Source: Haberlea rhodopensis (Eukaryota > Streptophyta > Magnoliopsida > Lamiales > Gesneriaceae). From it: a stretch of DNA of 64,000 bases. Each line of letters begins with the position of its first letter. The stretch's first letter is position 1. This document shows positions 10,531-20,166 of this stretch, piece by piece. The stretch lies in NCBI GenBank assembly GCA_907163345.1, contig CAJQUN010000130.1, forward strand, positions 186,001 through 250,000. The letters are read 5' to 3'. The notes below the pieces were generated by a model. It made no database searches, was not told the DNA's origin, and saw only the letters and a program-made list of their open reading frames with translations. A program made the translations under genes and the position numbers.

Positions 10531-10945
10531 TTCTAAATCAGGGACAACAATAAGAAGTGAATGTATAACCAGCATATTACTTAACCAATGTTTCATGCAT
10601 ATACTATGATGTTTATAATGTTAAGTAAGATTATATATGCTCATGATGTGTTGTCCCTGTAGGTACACTTTTGGACGAAAGGACTAAGGGTCGGGTTGAG
10701 GCAGTGAGCTACTAGGGACACAGGAATGCATAGGATTCAAGTTATGATTAGTATCTACTCTAGGAGTAGTGTAAATCTAAATGACATTCTTTTGGAATGT
10801 AATGAATTATTTTTGAAGTTCTGTATTTTGGCCTGTAATCCTGTTAGCTCGTGTAACAACCAAAACCTTAAGATGTTACCTTAATGCATGATTAGTCCTT
10901 TTTATGTCTTTTAATCACTGTTAAGGTGGGAAGACCCCACATTAG

Positions 10946-10957
10946 TGGTATCAGAGC
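10946..10957 (+). other. Primer-binding site of gypsy element B (initiator tRNA-Met type)
   Basis: TGGTATCAGAGC, the complement of the plant initiator tRNA-Met 3' end, starts 4 nt after the LTR end (10941). This fixes the plus-strand orientation and the LTR boundary. Confidence 0.9.
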
Positions 10958-11144
10958 AGTGGTTAGATAACTCGGGAATGAGTGAAGGGTAGCCTTAGCA
11001 ATAAGTTGGCTAAGTACTTACTATTGAACATGTTTTATGTTTATGTTGCATATGAAGTTTCTATGTTATGCTAACATGTTTAATTATCTAACGATGTGCT
11101 TTATGAACTGCTTTTGGTGTTGTTATTAACCCTTGTGTTGCAGC

Positions 11145-14100
11145 ATGGCAGCAAATATAGAAGTGGGTGACGCCATTAGTGTAAATGCAAGTGCTGGGCG
11201 TACGAATCCATTGCCACCACCAGCCTTGGGCGAAGAACCCTCTGAACAGCAGTTGCTACCTGGGGAATTGAGCCTGGCTCAGTTTATGATGTATCGACCT
11301 CCGATGTTCGAGGGAAATGAATCCGGAGAGAAAGCGGAGGAATGGTTAGAGAGGATCGAACAGATATTTGTGGCAGCGCCTTGTGCAAAGACGGCCTGGA
11401 TCCGATTAGCAGAATTTCAGCTGTCCAAGAAGGCATTGATGTGGTGGAAAACCACAGTGATTGAGCAAGAGGCTCTGGGACAGGAAGTAAATTGGAAGAT
11501 GTTCCGAACGCGGTTTTTGAACCGCTATTTCTCAGCCGCTGCAAGACAGGCCAAGGAGGATGAGTTTACCAGTTTAAGACAAGGTACCATGCCTGTATCT
11601 GACTATGCTTTGCATTACTGTTCCTTACTACGATATGTGCCACACATTGCTGCAAGCACTCAAGCGAAGATGCGGAATTTCATGAAGGGCTTGAGGCCTG
11701 AACTGTATGACAGGGTGATCACTTATGGCCCTGCTTGTTTTGATGATGCACTCTCACGAGCTGAGCTAGCTGAACTGGGAGTCGGTGCATATCCTGATGC
11801 TGTGCCACCTCCGGCACCCCCTCAGAGATCCACTTCTGACAATTTGAAGCCCAGAGGTGATCAGTTTAAGCCTAGGGGGAACACTTCGGCATCGAGATTC
11901 AGTGGCAAGAGGCCCGAGAACCGATGGAAAGGGAAAGGTAGGAATGATGCTCCATCTGGGAGAGGACAGTCTCAGGGAGACAGATCTGGTAGAGTTCAGT
12001 GCACTCTTTGTGGACAACCACATTTGGCAAAGGACTGCGTAGGATGTTATGTCTGTGGCGACATAGGCCACTTTGCTCGGCGGTGTCCCAACAGGGGAAG
12101 ACAGCAGAGCTCTACGGGGAGACCTGCGGACAGAACGGCACAACACCGGCCACCTTTTGTGCCAAGGCAGTATGGAGGTCAGCCCGCGGGGCCACCTCAG
12201 GGACAGGTGTATGCTTTGACAAGGGAGCAGGCTACGGCGGCCCCGGAGGAAGTTATAGCGGGTACGTGTCTTTTATTTACGCACCCTGCTCTTATATTGA
12301 TAGACACAGGTGCGTCACACTCCTTTGTGTCTACGAGTTTTGTTGAAAGGCACCACATATGCACTTCTCCGTCCCCCATGCCTCTTATGGTCTCGACCCC
12401 CGCTGGAAGAAGTTTGACTACGGATCAGATTGTTTATGATGGCCTCATTTATTTTGAGGATAATGAGTTAAGATCAGATTTGATTGTGTTGGGAATGACA
12501 GACTTCGATTGCATTGTGGGCATCGATGTTCTGAACAAGTATCAGGCAGTGGTAAACTGCAGGCAAAGGACTGTCCGATTTAGATCTGTATTGGGAGTCC
12601 AGTGGACATTCTATGGGGATGGTTCCCGTCCGAAGATTCCGTTAATATCTGCTGTCAAGATGACACAGTTATTGGAACGAGGTCATGAAGGATATCTTAT
12701 CTACGTTGTTGACATGACGGATAAGAGGAAGGAGTTAAAGGTTGAGGATGTGCCCGTAGTGGCGGAGTTTCCTGATGTCTTTCCGGAGGAGATTCCCGAA
12801 TTCCCACCGACGAGAGAGGTCGAGTTTGGGATTGAATTGCTACCAGGGACGTCTGCAATTTCTCGTGCCCCGTATAGGATGGCACCAGCAGAGTTAAGGG
12901 AGTTAAAGATACAGTTGCAGGAACTCCTTGATAAGGGCTACATACGCCCTAGCGTATCGCCATGGGGTGCGCCTGTCTTATTTGTTAAGAAGAAAGATGG
13001 ATCGATGCGTCTATGCATTGACTACAGGCAGTTGAACAAAGCTACAGTAAAGAACAAGTATCCACTTCCGAGGATCGATGACTTGTTCGATCAGTTGCAG
13101 GGTACGAGGCTCTACAGTAAGATCGATCTGAGGTCGGGGTACCATCAGATTCGAGTAAGAGAAAATGATGTTCAGAAGACAGCTTTCAGGACTAGATATT
13201 GGCACTATGAATTCCTGGTCATGCCTTTTGGGGTGACGAATGCCCCAGCTGTCTTCATGAGTTTGATGAACAGGGTGTTCCAGCCGTATTTGGATCAGTT
13301 CGTCATAGTCTTCATTGACGACATACTTATCTACTCTCGGACGGAAGAAGAGCAAGTAAGACACTTGAGGATAGTGCTTCAGATCCTTAGGGATCATCAG
13401 CTGTATGCGAAACTTAGTAAGTGCGAGTTCTGGTTGGACAGCGTGGTATTTTTAGGCCATGTCATATCTAGCCACGGGATATCTGTGGATCCAAGGAAGA
13501 TTGAAGCTGTGATGGAGTGGGCTGCACCCACTTCTGTACCTGAGATAAGGAGTGTTCTCGGTTTGGCAGGATATTACCGACGTTTCGTCGAGGGTTTTTC
13601 GAAGATTGCCAAACCCCTGACGCAGCTGACTCAGAAAGGAGTCCCCTTCTTTTGGTCCGAAGCTTGTGAGGAAAGCTTCCAAGAGCTGAAGCGTCGTTTG
13701 ACTACAGCGCCTGTGCTGGTGATTCCGTCTGAGGATAAGAGGTTCGCCTTGTATACGGATGCGTCATTACAGGGCTTGGGCTGTGTGTTAATGCAAGATA
13801 AGCATGTGGTGGCTTATGCATCGAGGCAGCTGAAGCCACACGAGGCTAAGTATCCAGTGCATGATTTGGAATTGGCGGCCATCATATTCGCCTTAAAGAT
13901 CTGGAGGCATTTCTTGTATGGCACGTCTTTCACTATATATACGGACCATAAGAGCCTGAAGTTCTTATTCACTCAGGCAGAGTTGAATATGAGGCAAAGA
14001 AGATGGATGGATTTGCTCAAAGATTATGATTGTGAAATTGAGTACCATCCAGGTAAAGCAAACTTGATAGCAGACGCCTTAAGTCGGAAGGTGAATAGTA

Positions 14101-15674
14101 CTGCAGAGGATGTTATGTGTTTGTCAGCCTTGATGACGTCTTATTGCCAAGTGGGCTATGATTACGATGTAGACACGTCGCCTGTGCGAGTGTCGACCCT
14201 ATTGGCGGAGCCAGACATATTTGAGGCGATCAGGAAGGCCCATAAGTCGGATAGTGAGGTTCAGAGGTGGACATCATTGGTACTTCAAGGCCAACCATCC
14301 AAGTTTAGAGTGGCTGAGGATGATTCCTTGAGACTGGGCAACCGATGGGTAGTCCCAGATACACCAGAACTGCGTAGAGGAATATTGGAGCGAGCTCACA
14401 GTAGTCGATTCAGTATCCACCCAGGGGGAAAGAAGATGTACAAAGATCTATGCGATCAATTCTGGTGGAGACGCATGAAGCGTGAGGTAATCGTTTTCGT
14501 TAAAAGATGTTTGATCTGCCAACAGGTAAAGGCAGAGAGGCAGAGGCCTGGTGGTGAGCTGAAGAGCTTAGAGGTGCCTGAATGGAAGTGGGAGCATATA
14601 TCTATGGACTTTGTGACCCACTTACCTAGGACGGCCTCAGGATTTGATGCGATCTGGGTGATCGTGGATAGGCTGACGAAGACGGCTCATTTCATCCCTT
14701 ACAGTATGTCATATACATACTTGAAGATGGCCCAGATGTATATACGGGATGTGGTGAGGTTGCATGGTATTCCAGTCTCGATAGTGTCTGACAGGGACCC
14801 GAGGTTCACTTCACATTTCTGGGAGGGTCTCCAGACAGCTTTGGGCACAGAGGTGAGACTGAGTACGGCCTATCACCCTCAGACAGACGGCCAAACAGAG
14901 CGTACCATTCAGACGCTCGAGGACATGTTGAGGGCGTGTGTTTTGGAGTTTGATACTCCGTGGCAGGATTCAGTGCCGCTGGTGGAGTTCTCCTATAATA
15001 ACAGTTATCAAGCGAGCATTCAAATGGCCCCTTTTGAAGATCTGTATGGACGACGATGTAGATCACCGCTGTATTGGGAGGACTTGACTAGCAAAGCGGT
15101 CGGAGGACCGGATATGATCAGGGATATGGAAGGTAAGATAAAGTTGATACGCCAGAAGATGAAAGCGGCCCAGGATAGGCAAGCGGCCTATGCCAATAAG
15201 CGGCGACGACCGCTAGAATTCCAGTTAGGAGACAGGGTCTTCTTAAAGATCTCGCCCTTCAGGGGCGTGGTTCGTTTTGGGATGCGGGGAAAGTTATCTC
15301 CGAGGTATGTTGGGCCATATGAAGTTTTACAGCGTATCGGTACTTTGGCATATCGTTTGGCTCTACCGCCATCCTTCTCTGGCATACACGATGTTTTCCA
15401 TGTCTCTATGTTAAGGAAGTATGAGCCAGACCCGTCCCATGTCTTACAGCCTACTGAAGTACAGTTAGATTCAGATGTGTCCTACGTTGAACGACCGATC
15501 AGAATTCTGGATCGAGAGGATCGCAGACTACGAAGTAAAGTTATACCGATGGTCAAAGTTCAGTGGGATCGTCGGGGCGTCGAGGAGGCTACGTGGGAGA
15601 CGGAACGGCATATGGTGCAGCACTATCCGGAACTATTCTCTGGTATGTCTTTATGTTTAGTTTCGATACGATGA
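11145..15674 (+). CDS. Gypsy (Tekay/Del-like chromovirus) gag-pol polyprotein, complete single frame, element B
   Basis: A 1,509-residue polyprotein starts at the ATG at 11145; in-frame sequence upstream is judged leader, and a TTGCAG acceptor-like site lies one base before the ATG. Order: gag (RPPMFEG...ALMWW, about 50-105), two CCHC knuckles (CTLCGQPHLAKDC, with one residue fewer than usual between C and H, and CYVCGDIGHFARRC, about 284-316), aspartic protease (LIDTGASH, about 385), reverse transcriptase with FIDDILIYS (about 723), RNase H (YTDASLQG, about 868), integrase zinc finger (from HPGGKK, about 1091, to CLICQQVK), catalytic core (SDRDPRF about 1214, HPQTDGQTER), and a C-terminal chromodomain-like part (about 1448-1490, WDRRGVEEATWETE). 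No frameshift or premature stop is seen. It copies element RNA into cDNA and integrates it. The upstream LTR is broken by a solo LTR, so autonomy is uncertain. Confidence 0.93.
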   Translation: MAANIEVGDAISVNASAGRTNPLPPPALGEEPSEQQLLPGELSLAQFMMYRPPMFEGNESGEKAEEWLERIEQIFVAAPCAKTAWIRLAEFQLSKKALMWWKTTVIEQEALGQEVNWKMFRTRFLNRYFSAAARQAKEDEFTSLRQGTMPVSDYALHYCSLLRYVPHIAASTQAKMRNFMKGLRPELYDRVITYGPACFDDALSRAELAELGVGAYPDAVPPPAPPQRSTSDNLKPRGDQFKPRGNTSASRFSGKRPENRWKGKGRNDAPSGRGQSQGDRSGRVQCTLCGQPHLAKDCVGCYVCGDIGHFARRCPNRGRQQSSTGRPADRTAQHRPPFVPRQYGGQPAGPPQGQVYALTREQATAAPEEVIAGTCLLFTHPALILIDTGASHSFVSTSFVERHHICTSPSPMPLMVSTPAGRSLTTDQIVYDGLIYFEDNELRSDLIVLGMTDFDCIVGIDVLNKYQAVVNCRQRTVRFRSVLGVQWTFYGDGSRPKIPLISAVKMTQLLERGHEGYLIYVVDMTDKRKELKVEDVPVVAEFPDVFPEEIPEFPPTREVEFGIELLPGTSAISRAPYRMAPAELRELKIQLQELLDKGYIRPSVSPWGAPVLFVKKKDGSMRLCIDYRQLNKATVKNKYPLPRIDDLFDQLQGTRLYSKIDLRSGYHQIRVRENDVQKTAFRTRYWHYEFLVMPFGVTNAPAVFMSLMNRVFQPYLDQFVIVFIDDILIYSRTEEEQVRHLRIVLQILRDHQLYAKLSKCEFWLDSVVFLGHVISSHGISVDPRKIEAVMEWAAPTSVPEIRSVLGLAGYYRRFVEGFSKIAKPLTQLTQKGVPFFWSEACEESFQELKRRLTTAPVLVIPSEDKRFALYTDASLQGLGCVLMQDKHVVAYASRQLKPHEAKYPVHDLELAAIIFALKIWRHFLYGTSFTIYTDHKSLKFLFTQAELNMRQRRWMDLLKDYDCEIEYHPGKANLIADALSRKVNSTAEDVMCLSALMTSYCQVGYDYDVDTSPVRVSTLLAEPDIFEAIRKAHKSDSEVQRWTSLVLQGQPSKFRVAEDDSLRLGNRWVVPDTPELRRGILERAHSSRFSIHPGGKKMYKDLCDQFWWRRMKREVIVFVKRCLICQQVKAERQRPGGELKSLEVPEWKWEHISMDFVTHLPRTASGFDAIWVIVDRLTKTAHFIPYSMSYTYLKMAQMYIRDVVRLHGIPVSIVSDRDPRFTSHFWEGLQTALGTEVRLSTAYHPQTDGQTERTIQTLEDMLRACVLEFDTPWQDSVPLVEFSYNNSYQASIQMAPFEDLYGRRCRSPLYWEDLTSKAVGGPDMIRDMEGKIKLIRQKMKAAQDRQAAYANKRRRPLEFQLGDRVFLKISPFRGVVRFGMRGKLSPRYVGPYEVLQRIGTLAYRLALPPSFSGIHDVFHVSMLRKYEPDPSHVLQPTEVQLDSDVSYVERPIRILDREDRRLRSKVIPMVKVQWDRRGVEEATWETERHMVQHYPELFSGMSLCLVSIR

Positions 15675-15683
15675 TGCATGTGG

Positions 15684-15718
15684 ATTTCGGGGACGAAATC
15701 TTATAAGTAGGGGAGTAA
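15684..15718 (+). other. Polypurine tract region of element B
   Basis: GATTTCGGGGACGAAATC and AAGTAGGGGAGTAA directly precede the LTR start at 15719, identical in kind to 6701-6735. Confidence 0.7.
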
Positions 15719-16648
15719 TGTAATACCCCCGAAATGTAATATGATTATGTTCTATGACGATGAATTATGATGTGTTTAAGGGTTATGGTGTATTTAAATT
15801 GGGGGCCACGATTTATGTTATGATGATATGATGTGGGGAGCATGATGGGTATTTTAAGGGATGTATTAATTATATGAAGTTAGAAAATATCGAGTGAGGA
15901 TATTTTAATACATCGTACTATATACCGGGATACAATTAAACACCACATGGCACCCCAACCACACCACCCCACCCCCCCCCCCCCCCCAACTCGGTCACCA
16001 CCCATCCCCCACTTGTCAACCCACTTGTTTCACACCCATGCCTCCCACTTGGTCATGCCCATGCTTCCACTTTGCAGCCAAATCATCTCCTTCTCTCCTC
16101 CTCTCTTTCTCTCCCAAAATCGTGCCTGTAAGCTGCTGGGGAAGGGAAGAAAAGCTTGGTAAGAAGGTGTTCAAAACCTTGCAAAAAGAGGAGCAAAAGA
16201 GAGGGGTAAGTGGGTACCCTGTTTTTCTGGGTTTATGTTTGGGCTTGGGTTTGGTGGGTTGATTTTAAAGCATGTTAAGTATAGGTTTGGGTGAAACCTT
16301 GATATGAATGCTTACATGGTAGTTTTATGTAGCTACTAGCATGTTTGTTTGAGCATTTACATGGCTTATGTGATAGATTTCTAGTTATGAAACTATATGC
16401 TCGAAAATCTGGGCAAAAAGATACATGCTCTGTTTCTGTAAAAGTTGATTAAGGATGAAGTTTATGATGATGTTATGATGCATGTTAGCTTAGGTTTTGT
16501 TAAACCTTCGATTTAAGAGCTTACATGGATATTTTATGAAGTTCTTCACATGTTTGTTTCAGCATAAAAGATGTGTTATGAGGTAGAAAAGATGGTATGA
16601 AATGAGGTGCTCAAAAATCTGGGGAAAAATCCCGATTTTCAGAGCTCT

Positions 16649-16867
16649 CGATCGATCGAGATTTATTTCCGATCGATCGAGCGAGACAGAAGGTCTAAGC
16701 ATGTTTTCAAAATTTTGGTGCCGATCGATCGAAGGATTTCTCGATCGATCGGTGAAGCTCCTCGATCGATCGGTAAAATGTTCGATCGATCGAGCGAGGA
16801 GGCAGGAAGCTAAGGCACTTTTTGTGCACAGTGTCTCGATCGATCGAGACATAGGGCCGATCGATCG
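16649..16867. repeat. Eight-copy CGATCGATCG array, B downstream LTR
   Basis: This is the same eight exact palindromes as in the upstream LTR, with a 3 bp insertion (GAG) between the sixth and seventh. It confirms that the array is a fixed LTR component and not a local expansion. Confidence 0.95.
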
Positions 16868-17202
16868 AGAGAGGCAGAAAGTTGAAAAATATGATGATGT
16901 TTTATTTTGTTAAGTTTATGATGTAAGATGGTTTTGAGGCATCTAATATGGTATTATGTGGTCTTGTAGAACCATCCCAGGTACCAGCACCATCAAGGAG
17001 ATAAAGTCTGTTGACTCCTCCTCCTTTTGAAAAGGTACGTAAGAAGCGTACGGGCATCGGACGGTAACACACATCTCTATACTATGACTATGCTTTTATT
17101 TGCATGAGTATTCACGATGAAATGACGGTGTTTATATGATGTTTATACGATGAAGTTCATATGATGTTTATTGCTTATACGATGCTTATATGATGACATT
17201 TA

Positions 17203-17417
17203 TGCGATGTATTGTGGTAAGATGCCACGGGGTAAGATGCCCCACATGGTAAGAGGCCATGCGATGTATTGTGGTAAGATGCCACGGGGTAAGATGCCCC
17301 ACATGGTAAGAGGCCATGCGATGTATTGTGGTAAGATGCCACGGGGTAAGATGCCCCAAATGGTAAGAGGCCATACGATGATATTGTGGTAAGATGCCAC
17401 GGGGGTAAGATGCCCCA
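17203..17417 (+). repeat. 57 bp tandem repeats, B downstream LTR
   Basis: This is the second copy of the GGTAAGATGCC repeat block, again three units plus a partial unit. One base in the third unit differs (CCCCAAATGG versus CCCCATATGG). Confidence 0.85.
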
Positions 17418-17837
17418 TATGCATGATTCTAAATCAGGGACAACAATAAGAAGTGAATGTATAACCAGCATATTACTTAACCAATGTTTCATGCATATAC
17501 TATGATGTTTATAATGTTAAGTAAGATTATATATGCTCATGATGTGTTGTCCCTGTAGGTACACTTTTGGACGAAAGGACTAAGGGTCGGGTTGAGGCAG
17601 TGAGCTACTAGGGACACAGGAATGCATAGGATTCAAGTTATGATTAGTATCTACTCTAGGAGTAGTGTAAATCTAAATGACATTCTTTTGGAATGTAATG
17701 AATTATTTTTGAAGTTCTGTATTTTGGCCTGTAATCCTGTTAGCTCGTGTAACAACCAAAACCTTAAGATGTTACCTTAATGCATGATTAGTCCTTTTTA
17801 TGTCTTTTAATCACTGTTAAGGTGGGAAGACCCCACA

Positions 17838-19074
17838 GGTATTGACGTACGAGCATGGCCTATTATAATGTTGCAACTGTAGAAATGTATGGTATGTGAC
17901 AATTGTATTAAACGGGTATTGGAACACATGGTGTGTGGTAATTGCATTATATGGACATTGAAATATGTGGCATGTGGTAATTGCATCGGATAGGTATGGA
18001 AATGCATGGTGCATGATATTTGCTATAAATGGATAACAATATGCATGGTAATTGGTATTTGCATCAAATGGTTATACATTGGGAACTATACGGTGCCGCT
18101 ATTGAGCGAGTAATGATTTGGGATGTCGTCGCCGTTGAGCGACCATCGGTTATGACGTCGCTAGTGTTGAGCGTGCGCGAGGTTTAAAATGCCGCTATTG
18201 TGGAGCGAGCAATGAAATAGGAACATGGAATCATTGAATTGATTTATGTGATATTTACGGTCTTTTATATAATGATTCTATTATCTTGATTATGGAAATG
18301 GCATAACAGAACGGTATTAGTTAATCTATGTGGCGATTAACTGGCTTTGGGAATTTGATGAGTTTGGTTATTTTGAGAACAGGGACAATACAGGGGATCC
18401 CGGATGAGGGTATTACCATCCAGGGAGTATCATTTAAATTATGGCGATTACATTCTGTAAATTATGAATTGCAATGTTATAATTATTGGATTGGTGGTAT
18501 TGGTATGCTCTCCCGTGTGGGGGCTGTCTCTGTTGGGGCAGGTGTTACAGGTGCAGCAGTAGTTTTGGAATTGAGATCAGGCTATTGATAGAGGTACTTC
18601 CAGGATCGAGGTACCAGAGCCGGTTGAATAAGTACACAGATCCAGTGTTGAGATCGAGCTGTGCTTGGGAGGTGCTTCCGGGATTGAAGTACCAGTAACG
18701 GTATCCGGTAGAGTGTTTTATACATTAGATACACGCTTATTCATTGGGTGCTCTTATGTGAGTACAATTTTACGTGTATATGGAATGTATAAATGGACTA
18801 CGGCTTCTCTCTGTTCATTTATGGTTTGCATGCAATTAAATGTGGAATTGCTAAATGAACTACAAGCATGTTAGTGTATTATGAGGGTGCATGTCATATA
18901 TGTAATATTGGTTGGGGGATTTGCATATTATGTGGATGGAATGCAAGAAATTTTATGGATCAATAATATGTTGTAGCACTTGCATATGGCTCTTCCCCAT
19001 GATAGTATGACTATATGCACTAATGGTATGGATTAATACACTAATAACGGGATTAGGGCACGGGGGTCCTTACA
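17838..19074 (+). mobile_element. 3' LTR of element H, right part
   Basis: The LTR resumes with GGTATTGACGTACGAGC, the remnant of the GTACGT...GACGTACGAGC motif seen whole in other LTRs. It carries a CGCT/AGCG hairpin cluster (18091-18215), the GGGGGCTGTCTCTGTTGGGGCAG|GT acceptor-like block (about 18520-18542), and ends CACGGGGGTCCTTACA. It parallels the E LTR end (22501). The next 5 bp, AGTTT, should be the right target duplication within LTR G. Confidence 0.75.
18091..18215 (+). repeat. CGCT...AGCG short-hairpin cluster in the H LTR
   Basis: Hairpins such as CGCTATTGAGCG, CGCTAGTGTTGAGCG and CGCTATTGTGGAGCG repeat about every 35-45 bp. Each has 4 bp arms and a 4-7 nt loop. Position relative to the GTACGT motif matches the cluster in the reverse solo LTR. 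Confidence 0.65.
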
Positions 19075-19573
19075 AGTTTAAATAAAAGGTTTTAACCCTT
19101 TACCTCACCCCCTTTTTACCTCACTTTATCTCTTCACCCTAAATCCCCAAATCATTTCCCAAAACCCTCACTTTCCCCTCAAACTCGATTGCATATCTAT
19201 TGATCGTCTCATGCACTTATTTATTTCATTATGTTAGATTGTATCAATTGGTGATGTATATGCTCATGGTGAATTGTTCCTGTAGGTACACTTTTGGACC
19301 AAAGGGACTAAGGGTCGGGTTGAGGCTGTGAGCTAAAAGAGGCATGAAAGGCGATAAGTTACAGGAATTTTTGGATAGTCTCTACTCTAGGAGTAGTATA
19401 ATCTTATCACTCTAACATTCATTATTGGGAATGTAATTAATTGGCTTTTGAAGTTTTATTTTGGCCTGTAACCTTATTAAGCTCACGTAACAACCGGAAC
19501 CCTAAGAGGTCTTTAATGCATGTTTAGTCCTATCTATATCTTGATTTCACTGTTAAGGTAGAGAGGCCTTACA
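19075..19573 (+). mobile_element. 3' end of LTR G, interrupted by element H
   Basis: The sequence from TGTTCCTGTAGGTACACTTTT (about 19278) to GGTAGAGAGGCCTTACA (19573) matches the end of the A/B-type LTR and, more closely, the reverse complement of 54854-55200. It is therefore an LTR 3' end. H sits inside it. What follows (GTGGT...) is Tat/Athila-like gag on the opposite strand, so LTR G inserted into element F. Confidence 0.7.
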
Positions 19574-20166
19574 GTGGTCTTTCCATCATGGGTTGTATGT
19601 GTTGGAGTAAGGGTGGGTCAGATTTGCATTGAGGTTGCCCCGAAAATCCACCTGGTGCATTCACTTGCTCAGCAGATGTCTCTTGAAGTGATGGGCATGA
19701 ATCCGCGGTATGACTCATCTCCAAACATATTCCACACGGCTTCATTGTCTGTCCGTTCCTCTTGCCATTTGATGAACAAGAGATGTGAGGCTAATAAGTT
19801 GCTGTTCAATGTTAGACACATTTACCTCTCCTTGTTTCCTTTGAGCTAGCTCAGCTCTAAAGTTGCCAAACTGTTGTGAGTTGGCTGCCATGTTGGCTAT
19901 CTGGTTTTTCACATCCTCCGGTGTCTTATCCACAAAATCTCCACTGCTCGCAGCATCAACCAAGTTCCTGTCACTGGATAACAAACCCTCATTAAAGTTT
20001 TGAATGAGTAAATGTTCACTTATATGATGTTGTGGGCAGCTTGCACAGAACTTCTTGAAGCGTTCCAAGTACTCATGCAGTGTCTCTCCAGTGTATTGTC
20101 TAATAGAGTAGATCTCCTTTCGTATATTAGCCGCCCTCGATGCTTGTGATGACCAGAGATTAGGGA
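19574..20166 (-). pseudogene. Tat/Athila-like gypsy gag fragment (element F)
   Basis: On the minus strand, translation from 20166 gives a gag segment typical of Tat/Athila-lineage plant gypsy elements: SRAANIRKEIYSIRQ, then ETLHEYLERFKKFCASCP, then the DAASSGDFVDKTPE and QIANMAANSQQFG motifs. It is cut on both sides, by the start of LTR E at 20167 and by LTR G at 19573. The rest of gag and all of pol are missing from the window. Gag proteins of this type form the cytoplasmic particle. It probably belongs with the minus-strand leader, primer site and LTR at 45670-46543; the two were separated by later insertions and deletions. Confidence 0.75.

Larger units (their letters stand above)
6736..10941 (+). 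mobile_element. Shared middle LTR of tandem A/B (5' LTR of B), split by a solo LTR
   Basis: The LTR starts TGTAATACCCCCGAAATG and ends GGAAGACCCCACA, followed by the primer site. Its own sequence is 6736-8200 plus 10286-10941, about 2.1 kb, the same size as the downstream copy at 15719-17837. Only a handful of differences separate the two by eye (for example GATAAG versus GGTAAG at 7175, GGTTAAG versus GATTAAG at 7464, and a 3 bp indel near 7812), so they are recent. It carries a TATA box (6935-6943), a poly-C tract (about 6990-7003), the palindrome array (7666-7881), the GTACGT motif (8049) and 57 bp tandem repeats (10306-10530). Confidence 0.9.
15719..17837 (+). mobile_element. 3' LTR of gypsy element B
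   Basis: A 2,119 bp LTR runs from TGTAATACCCCC to GACCCCACA. It is the uninterrupted reference copy for the split LTR at 6736-10941. It carries the TATA box at 15918, the poly-C tract near 15973, the donor-like GTAAGTGG near 16205, the palindrome array (16649-16867), the GTACGT motif near 17035, 57 bp tandem repeats (17203-17417) and the TGTTGTCCCTGTAG|GTAC acceptor-like site near 17558. The next 5 bp, GGTAT, should be the right copy of the target duplication; the left copy was lost when the array was truncated. Confidence 0.92.

Noticed and set aside
19742..20068. Stand-alone host gene on the minus strand
   Set aside because: The protein is a Tat/Athila-type gag fragment and is cut by LTRs on both sides.
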